Positions 14,501 to 27,100 are shown, counted from the stretch's first letter. The stretch is DNA of 64,000 bases from Phoronis australis (GCA_002633005.1 NMRA01000231.1:144473-208472); one strand, 5' to 3'. The notes: generated by a model from the letters alone, not told the origin. A program made the numbers and translations.

Positions 14501-14553
14501 TGACCACACGAAGCAGTCAGAGCAAGAAAAGTACCGTACCTTTGTTTTTTCAG
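8561..14553. other. Intergenic DNA upstream of APH1, no gene recognised
   Basis: No exon with recognisable protein similarity. It contains a short palindrome at 10341-10372, a 'gcatgcataatgcatgc' palindrome near 8900 and a G-run near 11225. The APH1 promoter and non-coding leader exon should lie in its right part, because the first coding exon begins at a splice acceptor. Confidence 0.4.
10341..10372. repeat. Short inverted repeat, 14 bp arms, 4 bp loop
   Basis: Arms cgtcctaggcgtcc and ggacgcccaggacg with one mismatch. The phrase 'ccatttggac(a/g)cc' recurs at about 10353, 10380 and 10469, suggesting a decayed mobile element. Confidence 0.7.
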
Positions 14554-14591
14554 GTTATATACATCTGTGAAGGCCTGACTTCCTCGTGAAA

Positions 14592-14704
14592 ATGACTGCA
14601 ATGGAATTATTTGGCTGTGCGTTCACAGCATTTGGACCAGCATTCTTTATGTTCTTCTTTACAGTTGCTCATGATCCTGTAAAGATCATAGTGTGTATGG
14701 CTAG
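14592..14704 (+). CDS. APH1: APH1 coding exon 1
   Basis: Start ATG at 14592; residues 1-37 plus two bases. Donor AG|GTAAGG at 14704/14705. Contains helix 1. Confidence 0.93.
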
Positions 14705-17700
14705 GTAAGGTTTTGAATGAATTGTTGGTATAATTTAAAACAGAAATATTTTCTGCTAAACTGTTGATTTAAAAAGTAAAGCTGCTGTAAACCTGGACCC
14801 GATTATATATTGGATAGCAGGGCCTTCAACGCCTTGATTTTGGAACGGAATATCGAACCCATTCTCTCTGAAATATTTTTAAAGGCACATGAAACTTCCC
14901 TTTTCAGGCCTAAAAATGTACCTCAAACTATTAAAAATCCCTCAAGGTTTGAATCACTTGTAACTCACACAGGAAACAGTACAAAACATTACTATTGGCT
15001 AATTGAGACGGAGCTGCTGGGAAGGTTGGATAGGGGAGAACTTCCGCTTTGCTCGTAAAAGTCTCCTCTCAGAAAGCACACAAACACCTTTCTCCTGGAT
15101 AGCAACAATGATGTTGTATTAACACACGTCCCATTGCTATTATTGAGCAATGTGCTTTTACATCATCAAAAATTAAACTTTTCCGGCAAGTTTACTGGGC
15201 TGCATGAAACTTCAAAATTTTTCCTGTGTATTCCAGTTGCGATGAAAAATGCAATGCTCAACAACAAATCTGAATGTGAAACATCATGTTTGATATCCTG
15301 CGTGTAACGTTTATACAACAGTGCCCTTGCTTTTGTCAAAAAAACTATCTGGTGAATAAGAAAATCTTTTTATGTCTGTGGACACTGACCATTATTAACC
15401 TACTTGACCTTGTTGCTTGTAATTTCAGGGGCCTGTTAATGAAAAGTGACTTAAGGCTGACATAAGAAACTTAATATTGCACTCCTTCGTTAATATTGTT
15501 TACAGCTCAAAGCAGTTAGTTATAGTTTGTATAAAAGTTGTCTAGGATCGATTATTAATTTTGGGGGTGTATTCTTGCTCTTTGCGAAATTGTGAGTGAA
15601 TTTTCAGAAGAAGATGTTTGAAAGTGACTTCAAATCTCTTTTCATGAAGCAGGCGATTGGACTTGAGAAGATCTTGTCTGACAGTTTTCCATTGCTTGAG
15701 ATCATGAGGGCCCTATCAGTGTCTGAATGTCTCATTTGGAGATTTTAGGCACCACGCGTGTTCGAAAGCAACAACAAACTGTCAGTTCTTTATAAACAGA
15801 CTCCAAGTAAGAAAATTTTTAAGACTAGGAGTATCCAAGGTCAAAAGTTACTCTTTTATCAATAGAAAGGTGATTTGTGCCATCTTTAATTCTATACACT
15901 GCATATTACTTTCATATTTTTTCTAAACGAGAAGGATGCTCCCAATTGTTCTCAAAGAGATTCTCATAATTCTGTACATGTTCAGGATGAAACATAAATG
16001 TACTATCACTTCATCAACCAATGGGTGATTTGTTTACAACGTGAAAGTAACCAATCACAAACATTGTTCCTGAAAAGCACCACACTTTTTGCCTAATTAC
16101 ATAAGGTTCACTTGCCAGTTTGAGTGACAGGATTCAGCAGCCATGCTAACATTAAGTGAAGTTCATCATTTGTTCCCTGTATGGCCTTGATAGTTCGGTG
16201 GACAGCGTGTCGGCTTAATGTTCGGAAGATCGTGGACTCGATTCTCAAGTTGGGATAGGCAAAATTTTAAATCTGGCAAATGAAGCCTAATGAGTGCAAG
16301 TACAAAGCATTCCAAAAACCGTTTTCTTCTGAAAACAAATGTTCTGATTGTCTTCGCACTTGTTAAAACTGTGACTCTTAAAATTCTTCATTATCTTTCT
16401 CATAACCCACTTAGTGCAGTGTAGCTACTGATTGTCTCGATGAATATCCTAGCTCTGCTGTGACTGCAGACACTGTCAGCGTGCCAGTGTAGTGTATTCT
16501 TTTTGTGATTTCAGTGCCTTCTTCTGGATGTTGTCTATCCTCATCTCGTCGTTAATATGGCTGCCTATGAAGTTATCTACAAGTACCACAGAAGTAATAT
16601 TACCCATCGGAGTCATGCTGTCTGTGCTCATTCAGGAGCTGTTCAGATTTTTGTTCTACCTCCTACTAAAGTAAGTAGCCAACATTTGTGGTAATTTCTT
16701 AAAAAATTAGAATCCAATAGGACAGAAAAGTTCACTTTTAATTTCCCATTTTCTATGAAATTTATATGTAGAAAAACAACATTTTGAGTCTCACTAGTCA
16801 TTGTGTCTGAATCAATGACGTCACATCTTAGTAAGCGATTTCTTAACACAGTCGCATTGTTAGAAATGGCACTTATACCACGGGCTGCCACAAACTCGTT
16901 CTGTGCCAAAACAAGTTTATTTCCTTAAAGAATCCGTCTTTCATTGCAAGTTTGAAAACCCTTGTTTACTCACTCCAAAGATTTACAGGCATGGCGAGGT
17001 CACGTGAAACTGCCTGATTGACATATGTTTTCCAGAGCAGCAATGATATTTTCATTGGCTAACAGTGCCTTGACACAGGAATCAAGAAGCTGCCGATGTT
17101 CTGTGCTCTGTGCGCCACATAAAAAGTATCAGTGCAGCAAATTTTTAGGGCCAGGCGGAATCGATAAACTTATATATTTTACTTTGCCTCATATCTAAAA
17201 TACAAGAACTGACTCGCCACATTCTGAACACACATTTGTTCGCCACAACGTCAGCGTTTGAGTTGAAATCGCGTGCAACTTTTCCTGCTAACCATGTCAC
17301 TCAAACTTGATCAAAGAGTGTTCAAATATGCACCACGCCCGCCCTCAGCCACAGTTTGAATCCAGAGTCCTTGGACAGGTTTTAGAATTTAGGCCAGTGT
17401 TTGTGTATAGTGATGCATAGGTCACAATTGACGTATCGTTTGCATTGCGAGGAATTTCTTGGAATGTGAAAAGTACATTCTCTTTGTAAGATTAGATAGC
17501 TAAAGAATTCTCACTTTTATAAAACTAAGCCAAGAGGGGGCGCCATCTGCCTAATAAACGCACTATTTTTGTTCTACACTTGGCAGAAAGTTTGTCTGCT
17601 GTGCCAACTCAAAATGGGACTTATGAGTCCCAAAAAGTGTGCTATTTAAAAAAAAAAACTGGGTGACCTAACTTTGTGCTGGGTGACTTTTGTGCAGCAC

Positions 17701-20700
17701 AATTTATAAAAAGATTTCTTTAAAAACGCATTATTATTAGATAAAGGGCATGGACCAAGATAAGAGTATTTACGAAAATGGATTAAGTGCCAATACTATG
17801 TTTTGGTACATAGTATGATCATTTGAGAGGGTATGTAAAGAAATATTTGTCAATTAGTTATGTTGGCTTTATCATAGGTCAGTGCAGGTCCACCAAAGTG
17901 ACAAAGATGTCAAATTGAATTTGCAAATGCATTTGGGACATTTTTCCTAGTTGATGATCTCTGTTTTCATTTTTAGGAAAGCTGGAGAGAGCCTTGAAAA
18001 GATAGGTCAAGCTGGACAACAGGGACCAACTATTGTGCACACAAAGTCAACACTGGCCTTTGGTAACCTGCTTGTTCATGTATATTCAATATTTGCAGTA
18101 CAACTCATGAATATTTTGTAGAACATTCGGCAATGAGGCAGACTCCGAAGTGGGGTGCGGCTGTCCCGCATCCGTCCACTTGATGTCCAAACAGGGCTTG
18201 TTCAGCAAAATATTTGTGAACTGAACTGTACTGCTAGTTTTCTAGGAAACACAACATGCGTAGTGAAATATTGAACTTGCTTAAAACTCGCCTTTGGTTT
18301 TTTTCATTGATTGTTTGATTGATTTGTTTAATGGGAACTGATTAGATTAAGGGATGAAAAACGTGTTTTAAGAATTGGTTTTCTGTTAAATCAATACATT
18401 TCTTGAAGTTATTAGCTTTGACCAGATCTATAAAACAGCAAAACCTGTGGGTTCAAATCCATCTTGAGGCTGATTTCAAATGCACAACAATAATGTCACT
18501 TTAATGTTAATGTCGTTAGACCAGAAAAAATATTAAAATGCAGTACAATTTAATGGTGTGAAAAACTGGTGCAAACAGACAGACATACACACTTAAAATG
18601 AGGATATTATTAAAGTAAGGTATAAAATAGTGGATGTTAGGAGCATGCAGCAAAGTGGCCTGTCACTGACACTGCCTTTCTTAAATGTTGTGCTGTTTTA
18701 GTTTTGCAAGTAAACTCTCTGGTTATTTTTTTATTTAGAAATATGGCTTGTCTGTCACACTGTAAATTTAAGTTGAGGTGTACCTTTCTTTTTTGTTAAC
18801 TTTTACTGAAAAGACATTTGTTACATGACTCAGTTATTTGCACATTGGTAGAAAGTCAAAAGCAAATTCTACGGGCTTTCTACTTTCAGAAAAAATCATT
18901 TACTGAGTTGAAATCTATAGTTTTGTAGACATTTCGCTTAATATGCAGACTTGCATCTTCCTCTTATGCTGCTACCATTTTCAATAAAGGTTGACTTTTA
19001 TAAAGACTTTTAAAAAATATCCTGTCAAAGGTCTTGTTGATAATGCATAATTATAGTTTGTCAAGTCAAGGAATTGAACCCATAATCCCATGCTTATATA
19101 CATTGTTCTTTAACTTCAGCCGCCAAAAGGTGGCACACCATCTTCCTGGCATTTTGGTCTGATGTACTGACATTGGTTATATGTCAGAAAATACCTGAAA
19201 TCCTTTTTGTTGTGATATTCTACAATAAGTACAGTGCATGCTAAAGACAATTGAACAAAATTCCATTGAGATTTTTTTGAACAGCAAAGATCGATACATT
19301 CACCTGCCACACCATTGATTTATGGGGTATGGGTCCTCTAATCCGCAATCCAGAAAGTGTCATGTAGGCAGTCATCTTGTTTACTTGGCAGTTGGCATTA
19401 GATAAATGCTATCAGTTTAGACGTATTCATGAATAAACTAATTACTTTTAATTGTGTTTTTTTGAAATGTTACAAATTGCAGTGATCTCTATCAATCGTG
19501 TAACGTCTGCTGTCGTTGATTTTCACAATGGCTGTTAGTTTACAATCGTTTGCGCTCTCTGTGGAAAGGTCATGTCCTCCACCAGCAACACTGATCTTGA
19601 AGTTCCCCATGCAGTCATACCTCCTGGCCGGGAATTCTGCTTGGTCATCAGGTCTTGTCGTTTTTAAGGTATACTGTACTTAAAATGTTTCATAAACCAC
19701 CTGCTTCTAAATCAAATTTCTTTATTTCAGTTTCAGGCTTTGGCTATGGCCTTATTGCCGGCATCTTTTCTCTCATCAACGTTTTGGCGGACATGTCAGG
19801 ACCTGGCAGTATGGGAATCAATGATGACCCGCAAGAGTTCTTCATCGTCTCAGGTAGCTAGCGTAATAATGGTCTCAGATGGTTGTTACCATGGAAACAG
19901 TGTTGCACAGGTCTCAACATCAGTCAAGTGCAGATGAGAACCAATTATGCTTGGCTTTTTTGGCCCATACCTGCTTATTACTCTCAAGAGTTTTGTTTTG
20001 TCCAAAGATTGTGCAGACTATGATAAAAGTTTGTCATGTTTTGGCCTTCCATAATAAGCCATGGCAGTTTTAAAACAAGTGGAGTCATTTTAACGCAATT
20101 CATTTTTAAAAATTATTTGGCAAACTTTAAGAAGGTTGTTGATGGTATTAACTTTGACGTAACTACGGGAGTGATTATGATTTATCAATTTTTTGAAGCC
20201 GCATTTTTTTGAATTCCCATTAATTTAATTTTTTTCATAAAAATATCTTTACAATCATCGGGTGTATTTGGTCTTTCAAGGCCGTATCATTATATTCATA
20301 ACCTTTGAAATTGGTTTATCGCATCGAATTTCCCTCACAGCCATGTTGCCTTAACAACTGAAGCTATCCCCCATTGAAAATCGTCCAAATTTGGTGGCTA
20401 ATTTCAGAACATCAGATCACTGAAATGGATGGTCTGATTCATGTTTTTGAAATGTTCCACTTATGCTTGGGTGCTGTCATATATAGCACTTTTATGACCT
20501 GTCTGCAAGTAGCTACATAACTGTACAAACAATCTTAAAACATTTGAATCTTGACCAAAACCATGGTTTCGTTGCCTATTGAATGTTCATGTTTGCAATA
20601 TCGATACATGGGTTTTATAATTTGACATTTGAATTGCAGCTTTACTGACGCTGTGTTTCATCTTTCTACACACCTTCTGGGGTGTCGTCTTCTTCTATGC

Positions 20701-23700
20701 ACTGGACAACAAGAAGTACATAAGTTTTGTGGTAGTAATCCTGTCACACCTGCTCGTCTCTGGTCTGGTGAGTGCTGCCACCTTTTGTTCTGTCATGTGT
20801 ACCAATAATGTGTGGCAAAAATTATTTGATGTACTGCACTATGGCGGAAAAATAATGGAATTTTGTTTTATTAAATTTCCAGAAATATAACGTTCAAGAA
20901 AATTTTACTTCGCTCCACATATTTTATACAGTAGATGTAATCAACAATGTTTATCATATTACTATGTGCTGCAAAGTAGTCGACCTTTATAAGACAAAGT
21001 AAAATATGTCATTCTTGTCGATTTACGTCCCATTTTTCACAACAGTTTGATGCATTTTTGCATTTATTTCAAACTCAGTTTTTTTTGGTTTCCTAAAACT
21101 AGTTACAAAGTCTCCAATTGGGTTAAACTCTAAGGAGTGTAGAAATGTTGCAGAAATGAGGTGTTGGGAAGTGTTTCTGATCCATATTTTTTCATCAAAA
21201 TTGCAATGTTTAGTGTGTTGGAATAACCGGTTGTTTCAAGTCCTGGAACCCATTTCAAGAAAGCTGACTTAGCTAAGACAAATCTTAAACTTCAGCCAAT
21301 TTTGAAATAGAACTTAAATTTGTCTCAAGCCCATTTCAAGGAAGAGATCTTAAAATTGACTTTAAAAAGTTTTGTCTTAATTTTGACTATTAAAGTTACC
21401 AGATGTGGAAGTTTCAAAATTTGGAACTTGAGACAAATCTTAGACTTAAGTCAGAAATGAACTTAAGTCGGTTTCTTGCTACTAGTGGCGACATTTGTTT
21501 GGGAATTTTATATTGTTTTCCTTCTTACTGTGCTTCCAGTGGTGCATTGTGGGATTTTTGCACATTCATTTTTATGCACCCACATATTTATATGTGGGCT
21601 CATTATGCCGTCATCCCTGTTCCTCCGTCTCCAAATCCCTTTGAAGTACGCAATTTTGCACATGTTTCATTCATGGATGGGACGGCGTGAGCGAATTTTT
21701 GGACGGATGCAACTCTCAGTGTGCCCCCTGTTGGCAATTTTAGTTTTTCACATTTACCTCATAGGTCCTCATGGGATTGTTGTAAAATTTCTCAAATAGG
21801 TAATTTTATCTATTAGTAAGATGACGCTACCTTCCCATTTTCTTATAGATTGAAGGTATTTTGTGCCGCTTTGTGGTCATTCTTACTGTTTTTGTTTTTT
21901 TGGGGCTCTCCCTGCTATCAACCAAACCAAGGATGTTTGTAAAAATTGGCATATATGTTCCTAACTGTAAGACGACTGGTGATGATTTTCTAACAAGTTT
22001 GACTACTGTTGGGGCTCCTAGTGACAGTTGTTTGCACCAATACCTGTGTCTCCTAAACCCAATGCAGGGTCTTTATGAAACTTGGCAAGTATATTTAGAT
22101 GATGTTGACAACGGCTGGCGACGACTTTTGGACAGATCTGACGAATGCTGTGCCCCCTAGTGACAATTTCATTTTTTCCGTTTTCGTCTGTTTCTTTGAA
22201 GTTCTGTGACAGATCTTTGCGGATTTTGGTAAATAGCTTTCTATGAAAGAAACAATGACATGTTCTGTATTCGGTTGGATTCGATGTATTTTGCACCATC
22301 TAGTGGCCATTTTTTACTATTTTCTAGTCTGTTTTTGTCGTTCGCCCCTCTGTCAACCAAACCACTCTAAGAATGATTTTGAAAATTGGCGTTTATGTTT
22401 CCTCTGTGAAGAGAATGGCTGATGATAATTTTTGGACCATTCAGTGGTGCCTCCTAGTGGTATTTTTTGCGTCTATGATTGTATCTCCCAAACCCTTTGC
22501 AGGATCTTTATTAATTTGCCTAGTGTATTCATATGAAGTTGACAATTTATAAGGACGCCCTTTGGATGTATCCAACTACTGCAGCTGTACTCTGTAGTGG
22601 CAGTTTTTTTTTTGCGTCCACGGCTGCATCTCTTGTACCCTTTGCAAGATTTTTGTGAAATTTAGCAGATGTGTCCCTATGGAGATGGCAACACGTGACT
22701 TTGAGTTTCAGATCAGTCCAACTACAGCTGTGCTCCCTAGTGGCAATTCTATCTCCTAAACCCCTGTTAACTTGACAGAAGTTGGACAGATTTTACTACC
22801 GCTGTGGTTCCTAATCGCCGTTTTTTCTATTTGCCCAGCTGGTATCTTTGGAGTTCTTTGATGGATTTTCATGAACTTTAGCAAACAGTTTTGAGAGGCG
22901 ATACCTTCCCATTTTTGGATGGGTTCAATTTACATATTCTGTGCCAACTAATGGTCATTTTTCAGTGGCGGATCTAGGATATCACAAGGGGGGGGCCCAA
23001 CATTTTTGTCCGGCTGTAAACATTTGCGCAAACTGAACCACGATTGTAGATGCGCATAGCACCGAATGGGGGGAGGTCGGGAGGGGGGNNNNNNNNNNNN
23101 NNNNNNNNNNNNNNNNNNNNNNNNNNNNNNNNNNNNNNNNNNNNNNNNNNNNNNNNNNNNNNNNNNNNNNNNNNNNNNNNNNNNNNNNNNNNNNNNNNNN
23201 NNNNNNNNNNNNNNNNNNNNNNNNNNNNNNNNNNNNNNNNNNNNNNNNNNNNNNNNNNNNNNNNNNNNNNNNNNNNNNNNNNNNNNNNNNNNNNNNNNNN
23301 NNNNNNNNNNNNNNNNNNNNNNNNNNNNNNNNNNNNNNNNNNNNNNNNNNNNNNNNNNNNNNNNNNNNNNNNNNNNNNNNNNNNNNNNNNNNNNNNNNNN
23401 NNNNNNNNNNNNNNNNNNNNNNNNNNNNNNNNNNNNNNNNNNNNNNNNNNNNNNNNNNNNNNNNNNNNNNNNNNNNNNNNNNNNNNNNNNNNNNNNNNNN
23501 NNNNNNNNNNNNNNNNNNNNNNNNNNNNNNNNNNNNNNNNNNNNNNNNNNNNNNNNNNNNNNNNNNNNNNNNNNNNNNNNNNNNNNNNNNNNNNNNNNNN
23601 NNNNNNNNNNNNNNNNNNNNNNNNNNNNNNNNNNNNNNNNNNNNNNNNNNNNNNNNNNNNNNNNNNNNNNNNNNNNNNNNNNNNNNNNNNNNNNNNNNNN

Positions 23701-24150
23701 NNNNNNNNNNNNNNNNNNNNNNNNNNNNNNNNNNNNNNNNNNNNNNNNNNNNNNNNNNNNNNNNNNNNNNNNNNNNNNNNNNNNNNNNNNNNNNNNNNNN
23801 NNNNNNNNNNGGGGGGGGCCCGGGCCCCCCCCCTAAATCCGCCTATGTTTTTATGATACAAATAAACACCCCTAGAAGCAGCACTGTTTGTGGTGCAGTC
23901 GTGCGTCCTCGTTGCTCTTGTTTGTATTATCCTGCATCTTGATGTTTTTGATAATGATCAAGTTCACACTTCATCTCTCTTACAGACCCTCCTCAATGAC
24001 CAGAAACCTCCATTGTATGTAGGTTCCATTATACCAGCGTTTGTCGTCGCCATTGGTATGGGAATATGGAGTTACATCACTGCTGGTGGAACAGTTGCCA
24101 GCCTGAAGGCTTTCTTCACTCACAGGCAATCCGCTATGGTTGTTGATTAA
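14592..24150 (+). CDS. APH1: Aph-1, gamma-secretase complex subunit (complete, six coding exons)
   Basis: Multi-pass scaffold of the gamma-secretase intramembrane protease (with presenilin, nicastrin, PEN-2), which cleaves Notch, APP and other type I membrane proteins. Coding exons: 14592-14704, 16515-16670, 17977-18062, 19731-19853, 20640-20767 and 23986-24150; they sum to 771 bases (256 residues plus stop) and every junction phase matches with GT..AG ends. The N terminus reads ELFGCAFTAFGPAFFMFF, close to the conserved FGCxFxAFGPA start of Aph-1. The GxxxGxxxG packing motif is at G121, G125 and G129. The two conserved membrane histidines are H170 (FLHTFWGVVFF) and H196 (SHLLVSGL). The last helix ends in ITAGGT. 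The length agrees with known Aph-1 proteins (about 250-265). A splice acceptor at 14551-14553 just upstream implies a non-coding leader exon. Intron 5 (20768-23985) carries a tandem array and an element containing an assembly gap. Single gene versus A/B paralogue cannot be told. Confidence 0.95.
15614..15748 (+). other. 45-codon open frame in APH1 intron 1, unassigned
   Basis: Opens MFESDFKSLFMKQ and includes GLEKILSDSFPLLEIMRAL; the composition looks protein-like and amphipathic. No homology is recognised and no splice sites clearly frame it. It could be a decayed transposon ORF fragment or chance. Confidence 0.2.
16180..16260 (+). repeat. tRNA-related SINE remnant
   Basis: 'tagttcggtgg' fits a Pol III A box and 'ggactcgattctc' a B box at tRNA-like spacing, but the outer ends do not pair as an acceptor stem, so this is a tRNA-derived SINE or tRNA pseudogene and not an intact tRNA gene. 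Isolated B-box-like strings also occur near 18450 (plus) and 19075 (minus). Confidence 0.45.
16515..16670 (+). CDS. APH1: APH1 coding exon 2
   Basis: Acceptor gatttcag|T at 16514. Encodes AFFWMLSILISSLIWLP, then QELFRFLFYLLL. Donor AA|GTAAGT at 16670/16671. Confidence 0.94.
17977..18062 (+). CDS. APH1: APH1 coding exon 3
   Basis: Acceptor tttttag|G at 17976. Encodes KAGESLEKIGQAG.. through STLAF, a cytosolic loop. Donor G|GTAACC at 18062/18063. Confidence 0.92.
19528..19671 (+). other. Possible cryptic exon-like frame in APH1 intron 3
   Basis: Open frame MAVSLQSFALSVERSCPPP.. running about 44 codons to a donor-like AAG|GTATAC, only ~60 bases before APH1 exon 4. It is not part of the Aph-1 family sequence. 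Could be chance or an alternative leader; low support. Confidence 0.15.
19731..19853 (+). CDS. APH1: APH1 coding exon 4 (GxxxGxxxG helix)
   Basis: Acceptor ttatttcag at 19730; the exon opens with TTTCAGG, so the second 'cag' six bases on is not used (only the first keeps the phase). Encodes SGFGYGLIAGIFSLINVLAD. Donor TCAG|GTAGCT. Confidence 0.94.
20640..20767 (+). CDS. APH1: APH1 coding exon 5 (conserved histidines)
   Basis: Acceptor attgcag|C. Encodes LLTLCFIFLHTFWGVVFF.. and ..ILSHLLVSGL. Donor CTG|GTGAGT. Confidence 0.94.
21700..22962 (+). repeat. Degenerate ~146 bp tandem repeat array in APH1 intron 5
   Basis: The phrase 'gctgtgccccctagtggcaattt' (variants) recurs near 21718, 21866, 22014, 22150, 22300, 22450, 22595, 22730, 22808 and 22945, mostly 135-150 bases apart. 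Recurrent company is 'tatctcctaaaccctttgcagg', 'tctttatgaaa.ttggca', 'gttgacaa' and 'ttttggacagat'. Copies are strongly diverged and one is about half length. It abuts the transposon-like end at 22963. Confidence 0.75.
22963..23847. mobile_element. hAT-like DNA transposon remnant with inverted ends, interrupted by assembly gap
   Basis: Left end cagtggcggatctagg; right end read inward on the minus strand cataggcggatttagg, so the termini are inverted repeats of one type (resembling CAGNGGCGGATYTAG ends of hAT-like elements; family assignment is inference). Outside both ends is 'ttttt', a possible but low-information 5 bp target duplication. G/C runs border the gap. No transposase is readable. 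Confidence 0.6.
23089..23810. other. Assembly gap (722 N)
   Basis: Unsequenced run inside the transposon-like element, flanked by G runs on both sides. Frames of X residues spanning it are artefacts. Confidence 0.99.
23986..24150 (+). CDS. APH1: APH1 terminal coding exon 6
   Basis: Acceptor ctcttacag|ACC at 23985. Encodes TLLNDQKPPLYVGSIIPAFV.. and WSYITAGGT, with a short cytosolic tail ending MVVD and stop TAA at 24148. Upstream in-frame sequence from 23890 is intron. Confidence 0.94.
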   Translation, partial: TLLNDQKPPLYVGSIIPAFVVAIGMGIWSYITAGGTVASLKAFFTHRQSAMVVD

Positions 24151-27100
24151 TGTTGTTACGATTATTCAGTTATCAGGTGACCAACAAATTTTTAAAACAC
24201 CCAGACCATTTTGTTTTTTATTCTGGTTATTCTCGGTTCATTGCAATTCTCAAATAGTTTATTGAACTAGTGGTGAGCAGGTGTTCCCTAAATGTCTGTA
24301 GGACAGGGATCTGCCAGTTGCCCTGGAAGGCAGAACATTCATGAATCATACTTGGTATCAAGGTGGCACCAGTTCAACAAAAATTTGTGAACTATACTCG
24401 TCTGTAACGTTTTGCTAAGTTTTGCTGTTATGATTTATTTACTTCAAATGTTAATGCGTTAGTCGGACTTCACTATTTACTGATTATTGCGTAAAGATCT
24501 TGCATACATAAGGTGCTGTGTCAAGTTTCAGGTCAATTTAGAAATGTTAAAAAACAGTATTTAAGAATACTAGTAGAATAGTGAAAGTTACATGTGAAGG
24601 CTGTCAGAAGTTTGTGCGAGATAGTAAGTGTACATCCCATGGTTACAACTAATGTTGTGCCTGGACACAGCATTTCTATGGTGAGCCTTCTTTGTTTTGA
24701 TGTGCATTTGTCGCTGACCATTTGAAGTTAAGCTATCCGATTTAGTTTTTATGCATAGTGGTAGGTCCAGGCTGGTACTTCTGTGTGGTTTTCTGGTGTG
24801 TTGCAGCTATCAAACTTGTTTCATAGTTTATAGAGTAAATTTTTTAGTGTTCCTTGAAAGCGCAAGCAAGATTAGACTATTTCCTCTCGTTTTAATACAA
24901 AATGTGCAGTAATGAACGGGTGAAATGTTCCTTTAAGTGAACTGGAGAATCTGAAATGTTAGATATTTAAGGGTACATGTATTTTCGTATTTTTGTGGCT
25001 ATTACTTATCCCTGCGCTCTACTGTGAGCATTCACTGTTAGTCTTTGAGGTTATTGGCTCATTTGCATGTGCTTTTTGCTATGTTAAGCATATGCAAGTC
25101 ATGTGCTTGTGTTAAAGTTGTGAACTTCGTTCACATGCATATTTGATCTTCCAAGGCATCATCACGCTCTTATCCTTTGGTTGAATTTGAATTGGTTACA
25201 ACAAATCGCCTGGAATTAACCCTTCGTCCATACTGTCTGAAACTAACTCACCATGGCAACTAAGTTACCTAGGCTTTAAGTTAAACATGGGCATGGCAAG
25301 AAGTACTATTAAATGAAATTATTTCCAATCTGGGTAAGGAACTACATGTAGATGAATAAAGATTTTATGACAGCAACGGTAAGTGGCCCAAATCAAAGTT
25401 GATTTTTGGAAAAAGGCCCCATACAGTTGTTGCATTTAGGCCTATGCGCCTGTATTTGAAATGCTTTTTTCAAAAATCGGTTTGCGACGTGTACGGATGA
25501 TTTATCACAACCAGCTCAGCAGTTCAAATTTTCAGTGATCATTGTACCAAACTGTGCAATAGTTGAACATTATTGGTATTTATAATAGAATGGTGGGCTA
25601 ATTTTAATGTAAAATAATGAGTCTGGCAGCAGTTATATAAGCACGCCATGGATGTGCAGCATTTTGGTTAAATATTAAAAAAAACAGTCAATGGGCAGCA
25701 TTTCGGTATTCCAAAATGTGGCCATTGTACGATATCAATTTCTGGCCATAGCATACAGAAGAAGTGATGGTAGCGTTAACGACCACATTCATGTTTCTGC
25801 AGTTATTTCGCTTTATACCTGAGGCATCACCAGTGAGTGGCTTTCACTGTGGAGGTCTCCTTTACACATGCATTGGGTGTCTTCATCCTTTCTACGTAGC
25901 AATATAGTACAAGTGTTTGTTCCGTGGCATACCTAAGAGTTGTCTGCTGTTATGACATTTTTGAAAATTATAAATTTGTGAAAATTAAGAATTCAGTTCT
26001 TGTTTCCTTGAGATGCAAGTCATTGTTGCACTTTAAGAGGATACTAAACCCTGTTTCGTGATTTCAACCAATACTTGTTCTGCCTCATCTTAATGCAGCA
26101 TTGACGTTCCACTTGAGTGATAAAAGTAGAATTCAATCAAAAATTCAAACTCTCTATGTCCGACAGATGGAATATTATGATTCTTGGAGGCTGGTCGTTC
26201 CCTACGGGTGTCCTGTAAATCACCTAAACCATAGGTCATGTTTGCTCGTTTAGCAGACTTTGAAAGAAATTTTCAAATAGTTTTTTAAACATTTGAGGAC
26301 TGTCTATGGTTACAGTTCATTATTTTGTTTCAGAGGACGTGAACATTATTTTTTCTGTTAATAGGCCAACACCAGGTTTGATGCCTTTTTATTAGCTGAC
26401 GTGTAAGTGTGGTTAAAAACTGGTACCAAGCAGCTGCAAAAAGCAGTTTGTTGCAACCTCAGAATTGATGCTTGGGATTTATGCAGTAGCAATGTCACCC
26501 TGGCCATCACGTCAATGACAAATCCATTTTGAAGAAAGAAGACCAAACAGCAGTGGTATTAAAAGTATGAAATCTTATATTATGCAACATCTGACAGAGT
26601 ACTAAAACTAAATCCTACATAAAAGATTAACCCATTCCATTAATTTATAACAACTGCAAATTAATTGCCTGATATTCTAATTGCAGTTTTTCTCGAGTGA
26701 AACATCAAAATCATTCTATTGCACTAAATCATGTGAATATTTATAACACAGTATAATTCGTAACATAACACAAACTCTGGCAAAGAATTGATGGTCAACA
26801 TGCAAAAGTCGTAATATTCACTACAAGATTCCAATTGGCGAGGCCTTTACAAAAAATTTATGCGTAAAGCAACATTAGACAAAAGACATGGATTCAAGAC
26901 GCACAGAGCAACATCATCTGGAAGACTGCTCCACAAATAATGGCATACAGCATGCAATACAAAACAAATGGAATATTACTGTTTTCAAAACCATACAGGC
27001 ACCTGCATTGCAAAAAGCTACTGTCAGAGAAACCTTCAAAACATTGGTCCACCAATGTGTATATAGCTAGCTGTGGAAGCTTTAGCCAAAATATAACCTC

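Noticed and set aside
16182-16256. Intact tRNA gene
   Set aside because: A- and B-box-like strings are present but the acceptor stem does not pair; better explained as a SINE remnant.
22974-23861. Long open frames of 256-295 codons on both strands
   Set aside because: They consist almost entirely of X residues spanning the 722-base assembly gap.
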